NCBI GenBank assembly: GCA_028283655.1
Contig: JAPWKE010000003.1
Coordinates: 434,001 to 498,000, forward strand
Source: Acidobacteriaceae bacterium
GTDB lineage: Bacteria; Acidobacteriota; Terriglobia; Terriglobales; Acidobacteriaceae
DNA length: 64,000 bases
Reading direction: 5' to 3'
Part shown: piece after piece, positions 51,115-61,293 of the stretch
Position numbering within the stretch: the stretch's first letter is position 1
Layout of the letters: each line of letters begins with the position of its first letter
Program-made: the position numbers and the translations under genes
The notes under the pieces: model-generated
Database searches by the model: none
Told to the model about the DNA's origin: nothing
The model's input: the letters and a program-made list of their open reading frames with translations, nothing else

Positions 51115-53628
51115 ATGTTTCGTTCCAAGGGCCGGTTCTCGGCCCAGTTGCGCTCCGGACGCCGCTCGTCGCGTCTTCAGACTCTTGCTCAAACAACACT
51201 GGCCGCTGCTGCGGTGATGGCCGTGCTGCCGTCCAACGCCGGTGCCGTAGTCGTTCGCGGACGCCTGACCGATGCACTCGGCAAGCCTGTGAATCGCGGA
51301 CAGGTGAAGCTGTTTCAAAACGGCAAGGTAGAGGCCTTTGCGTTCTCGGACGCGGAGGGCAACTATGAGATCCGCTCCGCGGCTTCCGGCCGTTTCTCGC
51401 TGATGGGAATTGGTGCGGGTTATCTGCCCGCAGTTGGTATCGAGTTTTACGGCAGCACGATGGAGGTGCTGCAGCGCGATGTCGTTCTCTCTACTTCGAC
51501 TGTGCGTCAGGATGTTTCCGTAACAGCCACTGGCTTGCCTACGCCGTTGCCGCAGTTGACGGCACCAGTGAGTGTGATTGACCAACGGGAGCTTACGACC
51601 CGCGTTGGCCTGATTGACGAAATGCGGCAGACTCCTGGTGTCTTCCTCGTACAGCAAGGGCAGACTGGTGGCGTAGGCTCCTTGTTTGTGCGTGGTGGTC
51701 CGTCGGATGGCAACAAGGTTCTTATCGATGGTGTAACGGCTGAGGACGTCGGCGGCAGTTTTGACTGGGGCACGGTTTCTTCTACTGGCGTGTCTCAGAT
51801 CGAGATGTACCGTGGACCGAACAGCGCTTTGTTTGGAACCGATTCCCAGGCCAGCGTAGTGAGCATTACGACTCCAAGAGGAAGGACTGCTCACCCGTTA
51901 TTGACGTACTCCGGGGACGCTGGAAACCTCCATACCTGGCGCGATGAGGTGGGCGTTGGAGGAACGTACAAGAAGCTTGACTACTTCGGTGCAGGGTCTT
52001 GGTTCAACACGTCGAATGCGCTTCCTAATTCGGAGTATCGTTCGCAGACCTCGGTCGCAAACTTTGGATACTCCTTCAAGGGCGACACGCAGTTGCGCGG
52101 AACCTTCCGTCAGGCGAGTTCACATGAAGGACTGCCGGGAGCGTACGATTTCACGCACCGTGCACAGTGGGGGAAGCAACTCGATCAGGATATTTACGCG
52201 AGTGGAACGCTAGAGAACCGCACCACTTTCGACTGGCATAACCTCGTTCGATACGGCATTGCTCGCAAGCGCGAACAGGCAGAGGCTTTCGGTACAAACG
52301 GAACGTTGCTTTCGTATCCTGACCCATACTCCACCACAGGTGGAACGTACACGGGCTACTTTGGCGATGTTGTCACGGTTCGTGGGGCCAATGGGTATAG
52401 CGCAACGAGCCGCGCACAGATCTATGCCGCAACGCCTTACCAACAGGACTCAAATCGCGACGAGCTTTACTATCAATCCGACTACGTCTTCCCGAAACAC
52501 ATTGCGGTGTTGTTCGGATTCCGTTATCAGAATGAGCGTGGCAGCTTTAATGAGTCTGCTTATGACCTCTACGAGAGCACGTCTCGCCGTAACTTCGAGT
52601 ACAACCTGCAGATCCAGGGCGACATCAAGAGCCGACTGTTCTACTCCTTCGGTGGATCGTTGCAGAAGAACCACCTTTATGGTCTCGCTGGTGAACCGCG
52701 TCTCGGTTTGGCCTATGTTCCGGTACGCCCTGGCAGCGGCTGGTTCCACGGAACGAAGCTGCGCATCAACGTTTCCACTGGTGTGCAGGAACCGGCACTT
52801 GCTTTGGAGTACTACTCGCTGAAGGCCACTCTGCTGCGCGATGGTGATGCCACAGATGCTGCGAACTTCGCTCAAATTGGGCCAGAGCGCTCCCGTACTT
52901 TGGATGTCGGCATTGACCAGAACATTTTGAGCAACAAGCTGGTGCTGAAGGCCGGATTCTTCCATAACCAGTTTTCGCATCAGATCGAATATGTCGACAA
53001 TGTCACGATCGGCTACTTCCTGAAGCAGACACCTCCCGAGAACGATCCGAACTTCTTCGGGGCAGAGGTGAACTCGCAGGCCTATCGTGCGGTTGGAGCG
53101 GAGACGGAGCTGGAGTGGAATCCGCTGAACCATTGGTTCGTTCGCGGGGGGTACACCTTCCTGGCGACCACTGTGGAGCAGTCCTTGTCCAGCGACATGG
53201 TGGCACTTTACGGCGGCTATCCGAATGAAAACTCGAAGTATCCTGGCATCCCGATTGGCAGCACATCGCCGCTGGTTGGGGGACGAGTTTTCCGTCGTCC
53301 GCCTCATACCGGATTCTTCTCGGTGTCTTACACAAGCAAACGTTTTTCAGCAAATCTGAAGGGCGCGTTGGCAAGTCGTGCGGACGATTCGACGTACCTC
53401 GGTGGTTATTCGCCAAGTTATGGCAACGATCTTCTGCTGCCGAACCGCAATCTTGACTTCGGCTATGTGAAGCTCGACCTTGGCGGAACGTACCAGCTCG
53501 CTCGCCGTGTCAGCGTCTTCACGCAGCTGGACAACCTGCTCAACAACCAGCACATTGGCCCGATCGGCTACCCTGGGCTGCCTTTGAGCTTCCGCGCTGG
53601 AATGAAATTCCGCCTCGGTGGCCAATAA
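51115..53628 (+). CDS. TonB-dependent receptor, BtuB-like, B12-regulated
   Basis: 837 residues from ATG 51115, which has GGAGGAG upstream. The upstream frame lies in the riboswitch and was cut. A long basic N terminus and signal helix (TLAAAAVMAVLPSNAGA) precede a carboxypeptidase-like domain (VVRGRLTDALGKPVNRGQVK) at about residues 43-130. The plug has MRQTPGVFLVQQGQTGGVGS, SLFVRGGPSDGNKVLIDGV and MYRGPNSALFGTDSQASVV. The barrel ends with the outer-membrane pattern PLSFRAGMKFRLGGQ. Control by a cobalamin riboswitch argues for uptake of cobalamin or a corrinoid. No TonB box could be fixed. A strong terminator follows at 53663. Confidence 0.92.
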   Translation: MFRSKGRFSAQLRSGRRSSRLQTLAQTTLAAAAVMAVLPSNAGAVVVRGRLTDALGKPVNRGQVKLFQNGKVEAFAFSDAEGNYEIRSAASGRFSLMGIGAGYLPAVGIEFYGSTMEVLQRDVVLSTSTVRQDVSVTATGLPTPLPQLTAPVSVIDQRELTTRVGLIDEMRQTPGVFLVQQGQTGGVGSLFVRGGPSDGNKVLIDGVTAEDVGGSFDWGTVSSTGVSQIEMYRGPNSALFGTDSQASVVSITTPRGRTAHPLLTYSGDAGNLHTWRDEVGVGGTYKKLDYFGAGSWFNTSNALPNSEYRSQTSVANFGYSFKGDTQLRGTFRQASSHEGLPGAYDFTHRAQWGKQLDQDIYASGTLENRTTFDWHNLVRYGIARKREQAEAFGTNGTLLSYPDPYSTTGGTYTGYFGDVVTVRGANGYSATSRAQIYAATPYQQDSNRDELYYQSDYVFPKHIAVLFGFRYQNERGSFNESAYDLYESTSRRNFEYNLQIQGDIKSRLFYSFGGSLQKNHLYGLAGEPRLGLAYVPVRPGSGWFHGTKLRINVSTGVQEPALALEYYSLKATLLRDGDATDAANFAQIGPERSRTLDVGIDQNILSNKLVLKAGFFHNQFSHQIEYVDNVTIGYFLKQTPPENDPNFFGAEVNSQAYRAVGAETELEWNPLNHWFVRGGYTFLATTVEQSLSSDMVALYGGYPNENSKYPGIPIGSTSPLVGGRVFRRPPHTGFFSVSYTSKRFSANLKGALASRADDSTYLGGYSPSYGNDLLLPNRNLDFGYVKLDLGGTYQLARRVSVFTQLDNLLNNQHIGPIGYPGLPLSFRAGMKFRLGGQ

Positions 53629-53662
53629 CCGCCCCTGCTGCGCGATTTACGCAACGTATGCT

Positions 53663-53691
53663 ACTCCTGTCTCGTCTAACGAGACAGGAGT
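53663..53691 (+). terminator. Perfect hairpin: terminator of the receptor gene, overlapping the next gene's ribosome site
   Basis: ACTCCTGTCTCGT pairs with ACGAGACAGGAGT (13 bp) around CTA; TCTTTT follows, then ATG 53698 directly. The AGGAG of the next gene (53686-53690) is inside the 3' arm, so the hairpin can both end transcription and hide that ribosome site in read-through RNA. Confidence 0.8.
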
Positions 53692-53697
53692 TCTTTT

Positions 53698-54609
53698 ATG
53701 CGTATCGTTGGGACGTTCGCCCTGTTCGCAGCCCTTTTCGCTGCTCCTTTGGCCGTTGCACAGCAGGAAGGCGCTGTGCCGACCTCTGCCCTCATCAGCA
53801 TTCAAACCAAGCATGAAATGCCCGTCGATACGAAGGCTTTGTCGCTCGAGGTAAACGGCCGCAAGACCGCGATCGAGTCGATCCAGCAGGTGCAGCCGCA
53901 GCAGCTTGAAATCGCGATCTTGATCGACGACGGTCTGCGTCGCAGCATCGCTCTCCAGATGCCGGACATCGCCACGTTCCTGAAGGATCTGCCGCCGTCC
54001 GTGAAGGTGCTGGTGGGCTACATGCAGAACGGCACGGTACGTACGAGCGGCTTTTCGACCGACCATGAGGCCGTAGCGAGCCAGCTTCGCATGACGCTTT
54101 CGCTGCCAGGTATCAGCGCCAGCCCGTACTTCTGCCTTTCGGACTTTGTGAAGAACTGGCCGTCGCAGACACGCGCTGCGCGTGTTGTGCTGATGCTGAC
54201 CAACGGCGTCGATCTTTACAACGGCAGCACGTCGCTGATGAACCAGAACAGCCCGTACGTGCAGCAGGCGCAGGAAGACGCGCAGCGTGCTGGTGCGGCG
54301 GTGTACTCGATCTACTACGGAGACAGCGCGATTCGTGGCTTCCGTTCGGCGTTTAGTGGCAGCAGCTATCTGCAGCAGGTGGCTGATGCTACGGGTGGCG
54401 AGTCGCTCTACCAGGGAACGCTGACGCCGCCGTCGATTCTGCCGTACCTAAAGAGCTTTGAGAAGTACATGCGCGAAACGTACGTGCTCTCCTTCCCCGT
54501 GGAAGCCTCGCGCGTACGTCCGAACACGCTGGTTTACCTGAAGGTGCGTACGAGCCAGTCCGGCACGAAGGTTCGCGCTCCTGATGGAGTACATCCGGGC
54601 AGCGAATAA
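53698..54609 (+). CDS. Exported VWFA-related acidobacterial domain protein
   Basis: 303 residues. A signal peptide (RIVGTFALFAALFAAPLAVA) precedes a von Willebrand A-like domain. LEIAILIDDGLRRSIALQMP near residue 70 is the modified DxSxS-type metal site (here DDGLR). Later strands are VKVLVGYMQNGTVRTSGFS, RVVLMLTNGVDLYNG and GAAVYSIYYGDSA. This is the acidobacterial subgroup of VWFA-related proteins, of unknown role. The ATG directly follows the terminator of the receptor gene, and its AGGAG lies in the hairpin arm. A predicted periplasmic adhesion or complex-assembly role is only inferred. Confidence 0.9.
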   Translation: MRIVGTFALFAALFAAPLAVAQQEGAVPTSALISIQTKHEMPVDTKALSLEVNGRKTAIESIQQVQPQQLEIAILIDDGLRRSIALQMPDIATFLKDLPPSVKVLVGYMQNGTVRTSGFSTDHEAVASQLRMTLSLPGISASPYFCLSDFVKNWPSQTRAARVVLMLTNGVDLYNGSTSLMNQNSPYVQQAQEDAQRAGAAVYSIYYGDSAIRGFRSAFSGSSYLQQVADATGGESLYQGTLTPPSILPYLKSFEKYMRETYVLSFPVEASRVRPNTLVYLKVRTSQSGTKVRAPDGVHPGSE

Positions 54610-54623
54610 CGCTGCTCGGCGGT

Positions 54624-55088
54624 ATGATGGCTCTTATGTGCACGAAGGCTCGAGAAGAGACCCATGTATGGCTGGTGATGATGAAGGCCTTTCAGGCCAT
54701 CATGAAGTACTCACTGGCCGATATGACTCGCTCGGGCCTTTGTGATTCGGATTTCCGCGTGCTTGAGCTGCTGCTGCACAAAGGCTCGATGCCGGTGAAC
54801 ACGCTGGGGCCGAAGGTTGGGCTGACGCCCGGAGCCATTTCGATTGCGGTGGACAGGCTCTTTGAGCGCGAGTTGGTGACCAGGGAAGAAGGCGCTACGG
54901 ACAGGCGCGTTCGCATGGTCTCGCTCACGGCTTCAGGACGAGCGTTGATCGAGCCCATGTTTGAACGCCATGCCGAAGCGATGGCCCGCGTTTTTGAAGA
55001 GCTTGGCGCAGAAGAGCTTGAAGGCCTTGAGGCGATGCTTAAGCGCGTAGGCCGTCGCGCAGAGTCCTTGACGAAAGAAAAGGCTTAG
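54624..55088 (+). CDS. MarR-family regulator
   Basis: 154 residues. The winged helix core reads LCDSDFRVLELLLHKGSMPV, then LGPKVGLTPGAISIAVDRLF and the wing LVTREEGATDRRVRMVSLTA with SGRALIEPMF. This is the MarR layout, with the usual DxR in the wing. MarR proteins are dimeric repressors that respond to phenolic compounds or oxidants. It starts 14 bases after the VWFA gene and could be cotranscribed with it. There is no obvious target gene next to it; the next gene is convergent. The start could be one of two nearby codons (ATG 54624 or 54663); the first gives a slightly long N terminus. Confidence 0.92.
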   Translation: MMALMCTKAREETHVWLVMMKAFQAIMKYSLADMTRSGLCDSDFRVLELLLHKGSMPVNTLGPKVGLTPGAISIAVDRLFERELVTREEGATDRRVRMVSLTASGRALIEPMFERHAEAMARVFEELGAEELEGLEAMLKRVGRRAESLTKEKA

Positions 55089-55105
55089 AGCTTCTTCACC
55101 TCGAA

Positions 55106-56167
55106 CTACGGAACATTTCTGCAGAGTCCGATTGTTCCCCCTGTTCGTTTTGCGGGATGGGACTTCAGGAAGGCAACTGTCTCTTTCACGCTGTCCGTTG
55201 TGGCAATGCCGGGCTGACTCTTGTAAGGCGTTTCGATGTCAAGGATCAGCGGGTAAAGCCCACCACGCTCAAACTCCTTCTTTCCGAGGAACACTAGCGG
55301 TGAGGTGTAGCAAGTCGTGTCGAAGTCGTTCATCGTCAGCTTTTGGAAGATCTCCTGCCGCAGGCCAGCACGACCTTCCGTGAAGATGACTCCGCCGTTG
55401 GCATAGGCGAGCAGCGCGTCTTCGCGGATCGCGTTTGAGAAGAACTTGGCGACGTGTGTAGCGAAGGCGTTCGATGGTTCGTGGCCGTAAAACCACGTTG
55501 GTACGCCAAGATTGTCTGATCCGTTGGGAAAGCTCTTCAACACGGCGATGGCTGCGTCTTCGTACTCCGCGTGTGAGGCGTAAGAGCACATTGTTGGGTC
55601 TGCAGAGCGCACAGCATACTTGCGGAAGATCTCGATAGCCGCATCGAGGCTGGAGGGCTCGTAGTGAGCGAGATAGGCGCCGAGGTTCGCCGCTTCCATC
55701 TCGCCGGGGCCACCGCCGGTGGAGACGATGTAGCCTGCACGGGTCAGTTCATAGCCGAGTTCAGCCGTCTGCCGATACGCAACGGAACAGCGCTCGTCTT
55801 CCAGCGCGTTCCCCATGATGCCAACGATCTGCTTGTGCTGTGCTGCGATGGCCGCAGCGTACTGACGCAAAGCGTAGGCGATGCTGTCGTCGTGCAGGCT
55901 CTCGCGGCGTGCGATTCCGCGGTCCGCGTAGGCTCCCCCGTGTTCGACGTAGAGGTGATAGACCTCTACGTCCCAGCCCATTTTGCCTTTTGCGCTATCG
56001 CGCCCGTGCATCAGTTCTTCCTGCGTGTAGAGTTTCGTGCGGGCCGGGTCGAAGTTGACTGTGTTCTGCTTCGTCGAGGGTTTTTGGGCTGAGGCTATGA
56101 GAGCGCTGCAAAGGGTAAGAGCGCAGGGAAGAATCAGGCGGGCAGGGACGTTCGCAAAGCTAGCCAT
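55106..56167 (-). CDS. Exported LOG/lysine-decarboxylase-like fold protein
   Basis: 353 residues from ATG 56167. An N-terminal signal segment is present (PARLILPCALTLCSALIASA). The mature part carries LOG-fold features: QIVGIMGNALEDERCSVAYR, GYELTRAGYIVSTGGGPGEM followed by EAANLGAYLA, and ALLAYANGGVIFTEGRAGLR in the position of the usual PGGxGTxxE motif; the glycine and glutamates are partly preserved. LOG proteins normally act in the cytoplasm as cytokinin-riboside monophosphate phosphoribohydrolases, so an exported one is unusual. An upstream GTG at 56191 is possible. It is convergent with marR (17-base gap), and its N-terminal side abuts the groEL terminator. Confidence 0.75.
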   Translation of the reverse strand: MASFANVPARLILPCALTLCSALIASAQKPSTKQNTVNFDPARTKLYTQEELMHGRDSAKGKMGWDVEVYHLYVEHGGAYADRGIARRESLHDDSIAYALRQYAAAIAAQHKQIVGIMGNALEDERCSVAYRQTAELGYELTRAGYIVSTGGGPGEMEAANLGAYLAHYEPSSLDAAIEIFRKYAVRSADPTMCSYASHAEYEDAAIAVLKSFPNGSDNLGVPTWFYGHEPSNAFATHVAKFFSNAIREDALLAYANGGVIFTEGRAGLRQEIFQKLTMNDFDTTCYTSPLVFLGKKEFERGGLYPLILDIETPYKSQPGIATTDSVKETVAFLKSHPAKRTGGTIGLCRNVP

Positions 56168-56188
56168 GGATAAATCTTGCCACGAACG

Positions 56189-56222
56189 CACGAAAGCCCC
56201 GGATTTCTCCGGGGCTTTCGTG
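56189..56222. terminator. Hairpin terminator after groEL
   Basis: CACGAAAGCCCCGGA and TCCGGGGCTTTCGTG pair perfectly around TTTC. It lies 22 bases past the groEL stop and just upstream of the exported LOG-fold gene. Confidence 0.75.
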
Positions 56223-56243
56223 TTGCTTGAGGAAGCAGACAGC

Positions 56244-57995
<1,752 letters not shown>

Positions 57996-58003
57996 TTACT
58001 TGG

Positions 58004-58303
58004 CTACTTGCCGAGGATGCCGAGGACTTCTTCTTCGCGCATGATCAGGTAATCCTGGCCGTCGAGCTTGATCTCGGTGCCCGAGTACTTGCCGAAGAGG
58101 ATCTGGTCGCCAGGCTTCACGTCGAGCGGGAAGACCTTACCTTCGTCGTTGCTCTTGCCCTTGCCGACCGAGACGACGGTACCCTGCTGGGGCTTTTCCT
58201 TGGCAGAGTCGGGGATGATGATGCCGAAGGAGGTCTTGCTTTCGCCCTCCTCAAGGCGCTGCACCAGAATGCGATCGTGCAGAGGCGTAAACGTCGATGC
58301 CAT
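58004..58303 (-). CDS. groES: Co-chaperonin GroES
   Basis: 99 residues. [20 protein letters not shown] is the conserved start, followed by the mobile loop [40 protein letters not shown] and [13 protein letters not shown]. It caps the GroEL ring. It is first in the groES-groEL unit; the CIRCE element is 61 bases upstream of its start. Confidence 0.99.
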   Translation of the reverse strand: MASTFTPLHDRILVQRLEEGESKTSFGIIIPDSAKEKPQQGTVVSVGKGKSNDEGKVFPLDVKPGDQILFGKYSGTEIKLDGQDYLIMREEEVLGILGK

Positions 58304-58363
58304 ATGTAATGTTCCTCTCTTGGATGGACCAGGCCGAGGGCGTGCGCTGCAGTTTGCAGGGCT

Positions 58364-58390
58364 TTGGCACTCTCAGCCGCCGAGTGCTAA
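58364..58390 (-). promoter_or_regulatory. CIRCE element (HrcA operator) of groESL
   Basis: TTGGCACTC-N9-GAGTGCTAA (read on +) is one base off the consensus inverted repeat TTAGCACTC-N9-GAGTGCTAA. It is upstream of groES and is normally bound by the HrcA repressor in the unstressed cell. Confidence 0.92.
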
Positions 58391-58535
58391 TGTACGCCTC
58401 GGCCGAGTGGGGAGTCAACCTGGCTACGTGAAATGTGAGTGAATTGCGCTCATGTTTGTCGTGGCCGCGAATTTGGGCGGTGCCGGAGAAATGCCGACGA
58501 GCCATATCTATGCGCAAAGACGTACAATATGGGTC

Positions 58536-59081
58536 ATGATTCGGGCAGGTTTTCTTTCCGCAACGCTGACAGCCGGGCTTCTGCTCGGTGGGTTTTCCAC
58601 TACCGCGCACGCACAGAACGAAAAGGAAGTGCACGGTCGCAAATGGAAGCCGCTGCCCGAGCTTTCGCACATCGTCGTCACCGTAGAAAAGGGCTATAAC
58701 GGCCATCCGCTGGCGAACGCTGCGGTCATCTTCCATGCTGTTCGTGATGGATCGAACGACGGCAATTTGGAGCTGAAGACTGATCCCGATGGTCGCGCGG
58801 TGCTCGATCTGATCGAGGTGGGCAGCCATGTGACGGTGCAGGTGCTGGCTCCGGGTTTTGCGACGTATGCTCAGGACTTCGACGTGGACTCCGCGAATAA
58901 GGAGTTGCTGGTGAAGTTGCTGCGTCCGCGCGCACAGGTGTCTACCTATGTTGACAACGACGGAAAAGCTTCTCAGGTACAACCTGGCATCCAGGAACAC
59001 GTCGTTCCGAAGAAGCCGAAGGCCGCACCCGCAACGACGCCCGCTGCGACGACCACGACCCCTGACGGAAGCGGCAAGTGA
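58536..59081 (+). CDS. Exported carboxypeptidase-regulatory-like domain protein
   Basis: 181 residues from ATG 58536. A signal peptide (GFLSATLTAGLLLGGFSTTAHA) and a Gram-negative cleavage site follow directly. The mature domain is a beta-sandwich of the carboxypeptidase-D-regulatory-like type: IVVTVEKGYNGHPLANAAVI, LKTDPDGRAVLDLIEVG and VQVLAPGFATYAQDF. A basic linker and an Ala/Thr/Pro-rich tail finish it. Such proteins are common in acidobacteria; the role is unknown, probably structural or surface. A TACAAT element at 58523-58528 lies only 7 bases before this ATG, so the mRNA may be leaderless. Its stop overlaps the GTG of the next gene (SDR). Confidence 0.75.
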   Translation: MIRAGFLSATLTAGLLLGGFSTTAHAQNEKEVHGRKWKPLPELSHIVVTVEKGYNGHPLANAAVIFHAVRDGSNDGNLELKTDPDGRAVLDLIEVGSHVTVQVLAPGFATYAQDFDVDSANKELLVKLLRPRAQVSTYVDNDGKASQVQPGIQEHVVPKKPKAAPATTPAATTTTPDGSGK

Positions 59082-59815
59082 GTCTTGCGGCACGTCCTCT
59101 TGCCGGCAAGCGGGCTCTGGTGACAGGAGCGGCGAAGCGCATTGGTCGCACGATAGCGTTGACGCTGGCTGAGGCTGGTGCCGACGTTGCGATCACCTAT
59201 CGCGGCTCTGAGCGTGATGCGGCAGAGACCGTCGCCTCGCTTGAGAAGCTTGGTGTCCGTGCGCTGGCGGCCAACTGTGATGTGCGCTCTGAAGCCAGTG
59301 TGCAGGCGGCGCTGGTGAAGGTCGAAGACGTGTTCGGCGGCCTGGATATTCTCGTCAATAACGCGGGAGCGTTTGAGACGGCGGCTCTGGAAAGTCTCTC
59401 CGTCGAGCAGTGGGATGCGATCTTCGAAACGAACACGCGTGGTCCGTTTCTGGTCGCGAAAGCTGCTCATTCGTTGCTGAAGGCGTCTAGCGGCCGCATC
59501 GTCAACATCGGCTCGCTGGGTGGGCTGCATCCGTGGGCGACGCACGGGCATTACTGCACGTCGAAGGCCGCGCTGCACATGCTTTCGCAGACAATGGCCA
59601 AGGCATGGGCTCCGGAGATCAGCGTGAACTGCGTGGCTCCGGGGATGATCGTCAACGGCGAGGTTGATCCGGCGTACGAGCACTTCGCGCAGAAGACCCC
59701 GATGCTGCGCAACGGCCGTGCAGAAGACGTTGCAGCGGCAGTGCTCTTCTTCGCCACCGGTCCACACTTCATCACCGGCCAGTTGCTGGCGGTGGATGGT
59801 GGTCTGGGACTTTAG
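59078..59815 (+). CDS. SDR-family oxidoreductase (FabG-like)
   Basis: 245 residues from GTG 59078, overlapping the previous stop. The Rossmann motif is RALVTGAAKRIGRTIALTLA near residue 13. The active site shows GLDILVNNAGAF (Asn), RIVNIGSLGG (Ser) and THGHYCTSKAALHMLSQTM (Tyr-x3-Lys), followed by ISVNCVAPGMIVNGEVDP. All catalytic residues are intact. The broad FabG-like family includes 3-oxoacyl reductases, sugar dehydrogenases and pteridine reductases (the GAAKRIG start fits the last group). It is coupled to the exported beta-sandwich gene and convergent with a CpsB-type gene, sharing TTAG in both stop codons. Confidence 0.9.
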   Translation: MSLAARPLAGKRALVTGAAKRIGRTIALTLAEAGADVAITYRGSERDAAETVASLEKLGVRALAANCDVRSEASVQAALVKVEDVFGGLDILVNNAGAFETAALESLSVEQWDAIFETNTRGPFLVAKAAHSLLKASSGRIVNIGSLGGLHPWATHGHYCTSKAALHMLSQTMAKAWAPEISVNCVAPGMIVNGEVDPAYEHFAQKTPMLRNGRAEDVAAAVLFFATGPHFITGQLLAVDGGLGL

Positions 59816-60618
59816 TTGAGTCTTTCGAACAGCCGTTTCCACCAGGGCTGAGCGGATTCATCCACAAACTCTTCTTCCAGATCCTGCATCTCTTCCTGCT
59901 CGGGCAGAGGGGCGGAGTGGAACGCCGCAGCTGGGTTGGTAGTTGTCAGAAGCTCGGCGTAGTGACTTCCACAGCGCCGGTCTACCCAGGCCTTTGCCGC
60001 GGTAAGACCTGGCGGTCTGGTGGACGTATTGTGTGCATCGCTGGCGAGAAAGTGAACCCAGTGCTTGCTGAGTAGCTCATGGGCCATCTTCTGCGCGGTC
60101 TTGCCCATGCCTCCGGTGACGGAGTTGGCGGTGACCTGCACCAGCAGGCCACCTTCTAACCAGGAACGCAACCGGCTGGAGTCGCGCTGTAGTGCGGGGT
60201 TGCGCTCCGGATGCGTGAGGATCGGGGTCATTCCGGCAAGGCGCAGATCGTAGAGCAACTGGTCCATGGCGGGCGGGATGTTCAGATCGGGCAGCTCGAT
60301 CAGCAGATACTCGCCGCCGTTCAGGGTGTACTTTTTCGGGTTCGCGAGGGCATCGCGTACGTTGTCGTAGCTGATGTGAAAGTCGCAACCGCGCCCAAGA
60401 GTCAGCGGAATATCTGCGGTGCGCAACGCGCTGCGCAACTCTTCAAGACGTTGCTCGATCTTTTCCGGGGCGAACGTAAAGGCAGAGGACGCATGGGGTG
60501 TGCAGACCATGTGCGTGATCCCGTCCGCTACTGCGAGGCGCGCCATGGCGACCGAGGTCTCGAGGTCCGGAGAGCCGTCGTCGAGCGCGTGCAGCAAATG
60601 ATTGTGAATGTCGATCAT
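59812..60618 (-). CDS. CpsB/CapC-type tyrosine-protein phosphatase (PHP domain)
   Basis: 268 residues from ATG 60618; the long frame upstream is noncoding. The PHP-family metal motif is clear: MIDIHNHLLHALDDGSPDLE at the N terminus, MVCTPHASSAFTF near residue 38, LTLGRGCDFHISYDN, LAGMTPILTHPERNP and LASDAHNTSTRPPG. These manganese-dependent phosphatases remove phosphate from the tyrosine-rich tail of capsule-export kinases and so control exopolysaccharide assembly. It is close to glycosyltransferases at 61294-64000, consistent with this. It is divergent from the receiver gene and convergent with the SDR gene. Confidence 0.9.
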   Translation of the reverse strand: MIDIHNHLLHALDDGSPDLETSVAMARLAVADGITHMVCTPHASSAFTFAPEKIEQRLEELRSALRTADIPLTLGRGCDFHISYDNVRDALANPKKYTLNGGEYLLIELPDLNIPPAMDQLLYDLRLAGMTPILTHPERNPALQRDSSRLRSWLEGGLLVQVTANSVTGGMGKTAQKMAHELLSKHWVHFLASDAHNTSTRPPGLTAAKAWVDRRCGSHYAELLTTTNPAAAFHSAPLPEQEEMQDLEEEFVDESAQPWWKRLFERLN

Positions 60619-60804
60619 TCTTTCAGCAGCGTAGCATACATTTGTCATTTTTTCAGGCAGCCTAATCTTTGGCAGGCGGCGTCTCATAGCAAGTACACAG
60701 ACCACGAGAACCATTTCGTAGCCATACATCGTATGATGGAACGTACGGCTGTGGTGGTCATCACGTTCCAAACCAGCCGCAGGGAAGGACCTACCAGAGC
60801 ATCC

Positions 60805-61179
60805 ATGACTGATTCCAGCACGACCAAACCGCGCGTTCTTGTTGCCGATGATGAGCAGGTGATTGCCAACACGCTGGCAATTATCCTCAACCAGGCCGGA
60901 TTTGAAGCACGCGCAGTCTATAGCGGCGAAAAGGCGCTTGAAGCACTCGATTCCTTCCAGCCGGACATGCTCATTTCGGATGTCATTATGACTGGCATGA
61001 CCGGTATCGAGGCAGCTATCCAAACGCGCAACAAGCTGCCGGCCTGCAAGATTTTGCTGTTCTCAGGACAGGCCGCTACGGCGGATCTGCTGGAGCGTGC
61101 TCGCGCCCAGGGCCACGAGTTCGAGATTCTCGCAAAGCCCGTGCACCCCACCGACCTGCTCGCGAAGCTTCGCGCGTAG
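60805..61179 (+). CDS. Single-domain response regulator (CheY-like receiver)
   Basis: 124 residues from ATG 60805. Receiver motif: VLVADDEQVIANTLAIILNQ (acid pair near residue 15), MLISDVIMTGMTGIEAAIQT (phosphorylation Asp near 58), KILLFSGQAATADLLERARA (Thr/Ser position) and FEILAKPVHPTDLLAKL (Lys-Pro). No output domain follows; the gene ends with a strong palindrome terminator at 61199. An in-frame upstream ATG at 60735 was rejected because the extension is not receiver-like. No sensor kinase is adjacent. It could act in the exopolysaccharide or motility network. Confidence 0.92.
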   Translation: MTDSSTTKPRVLVADDEQVIANTLAIILNQAGFEARAVYSGEKALEALDSFQPDMLISDVIMTGMTGIEAAIQTRNKLPACKILLFSGQAATADLLERARAQGHEFEILAKPVHPTDLLAKLRA

Positions 61180-61198
61180 ATACTTTACAAGACGATTT

Positions 61199-61230
61199 GC
61201 TCAGGCCCGGAGATATCTCCGGGCCTGAGC
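61199..61230 (+). terminator. Terminator, 32-bp palindrome plus T-run
   Basis: GCTCAGGCCCGGAGAT is followed by its exact reverse complement and then TTTTT, just after the receiver gene. Confidence 0.88.
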
Positions 61231-61293
61231 TTTTTGTCTGTATTCCGCAGGTGCGGGGCGAAATCATTCTCCAGCCGGGATACACTCAGGGCG

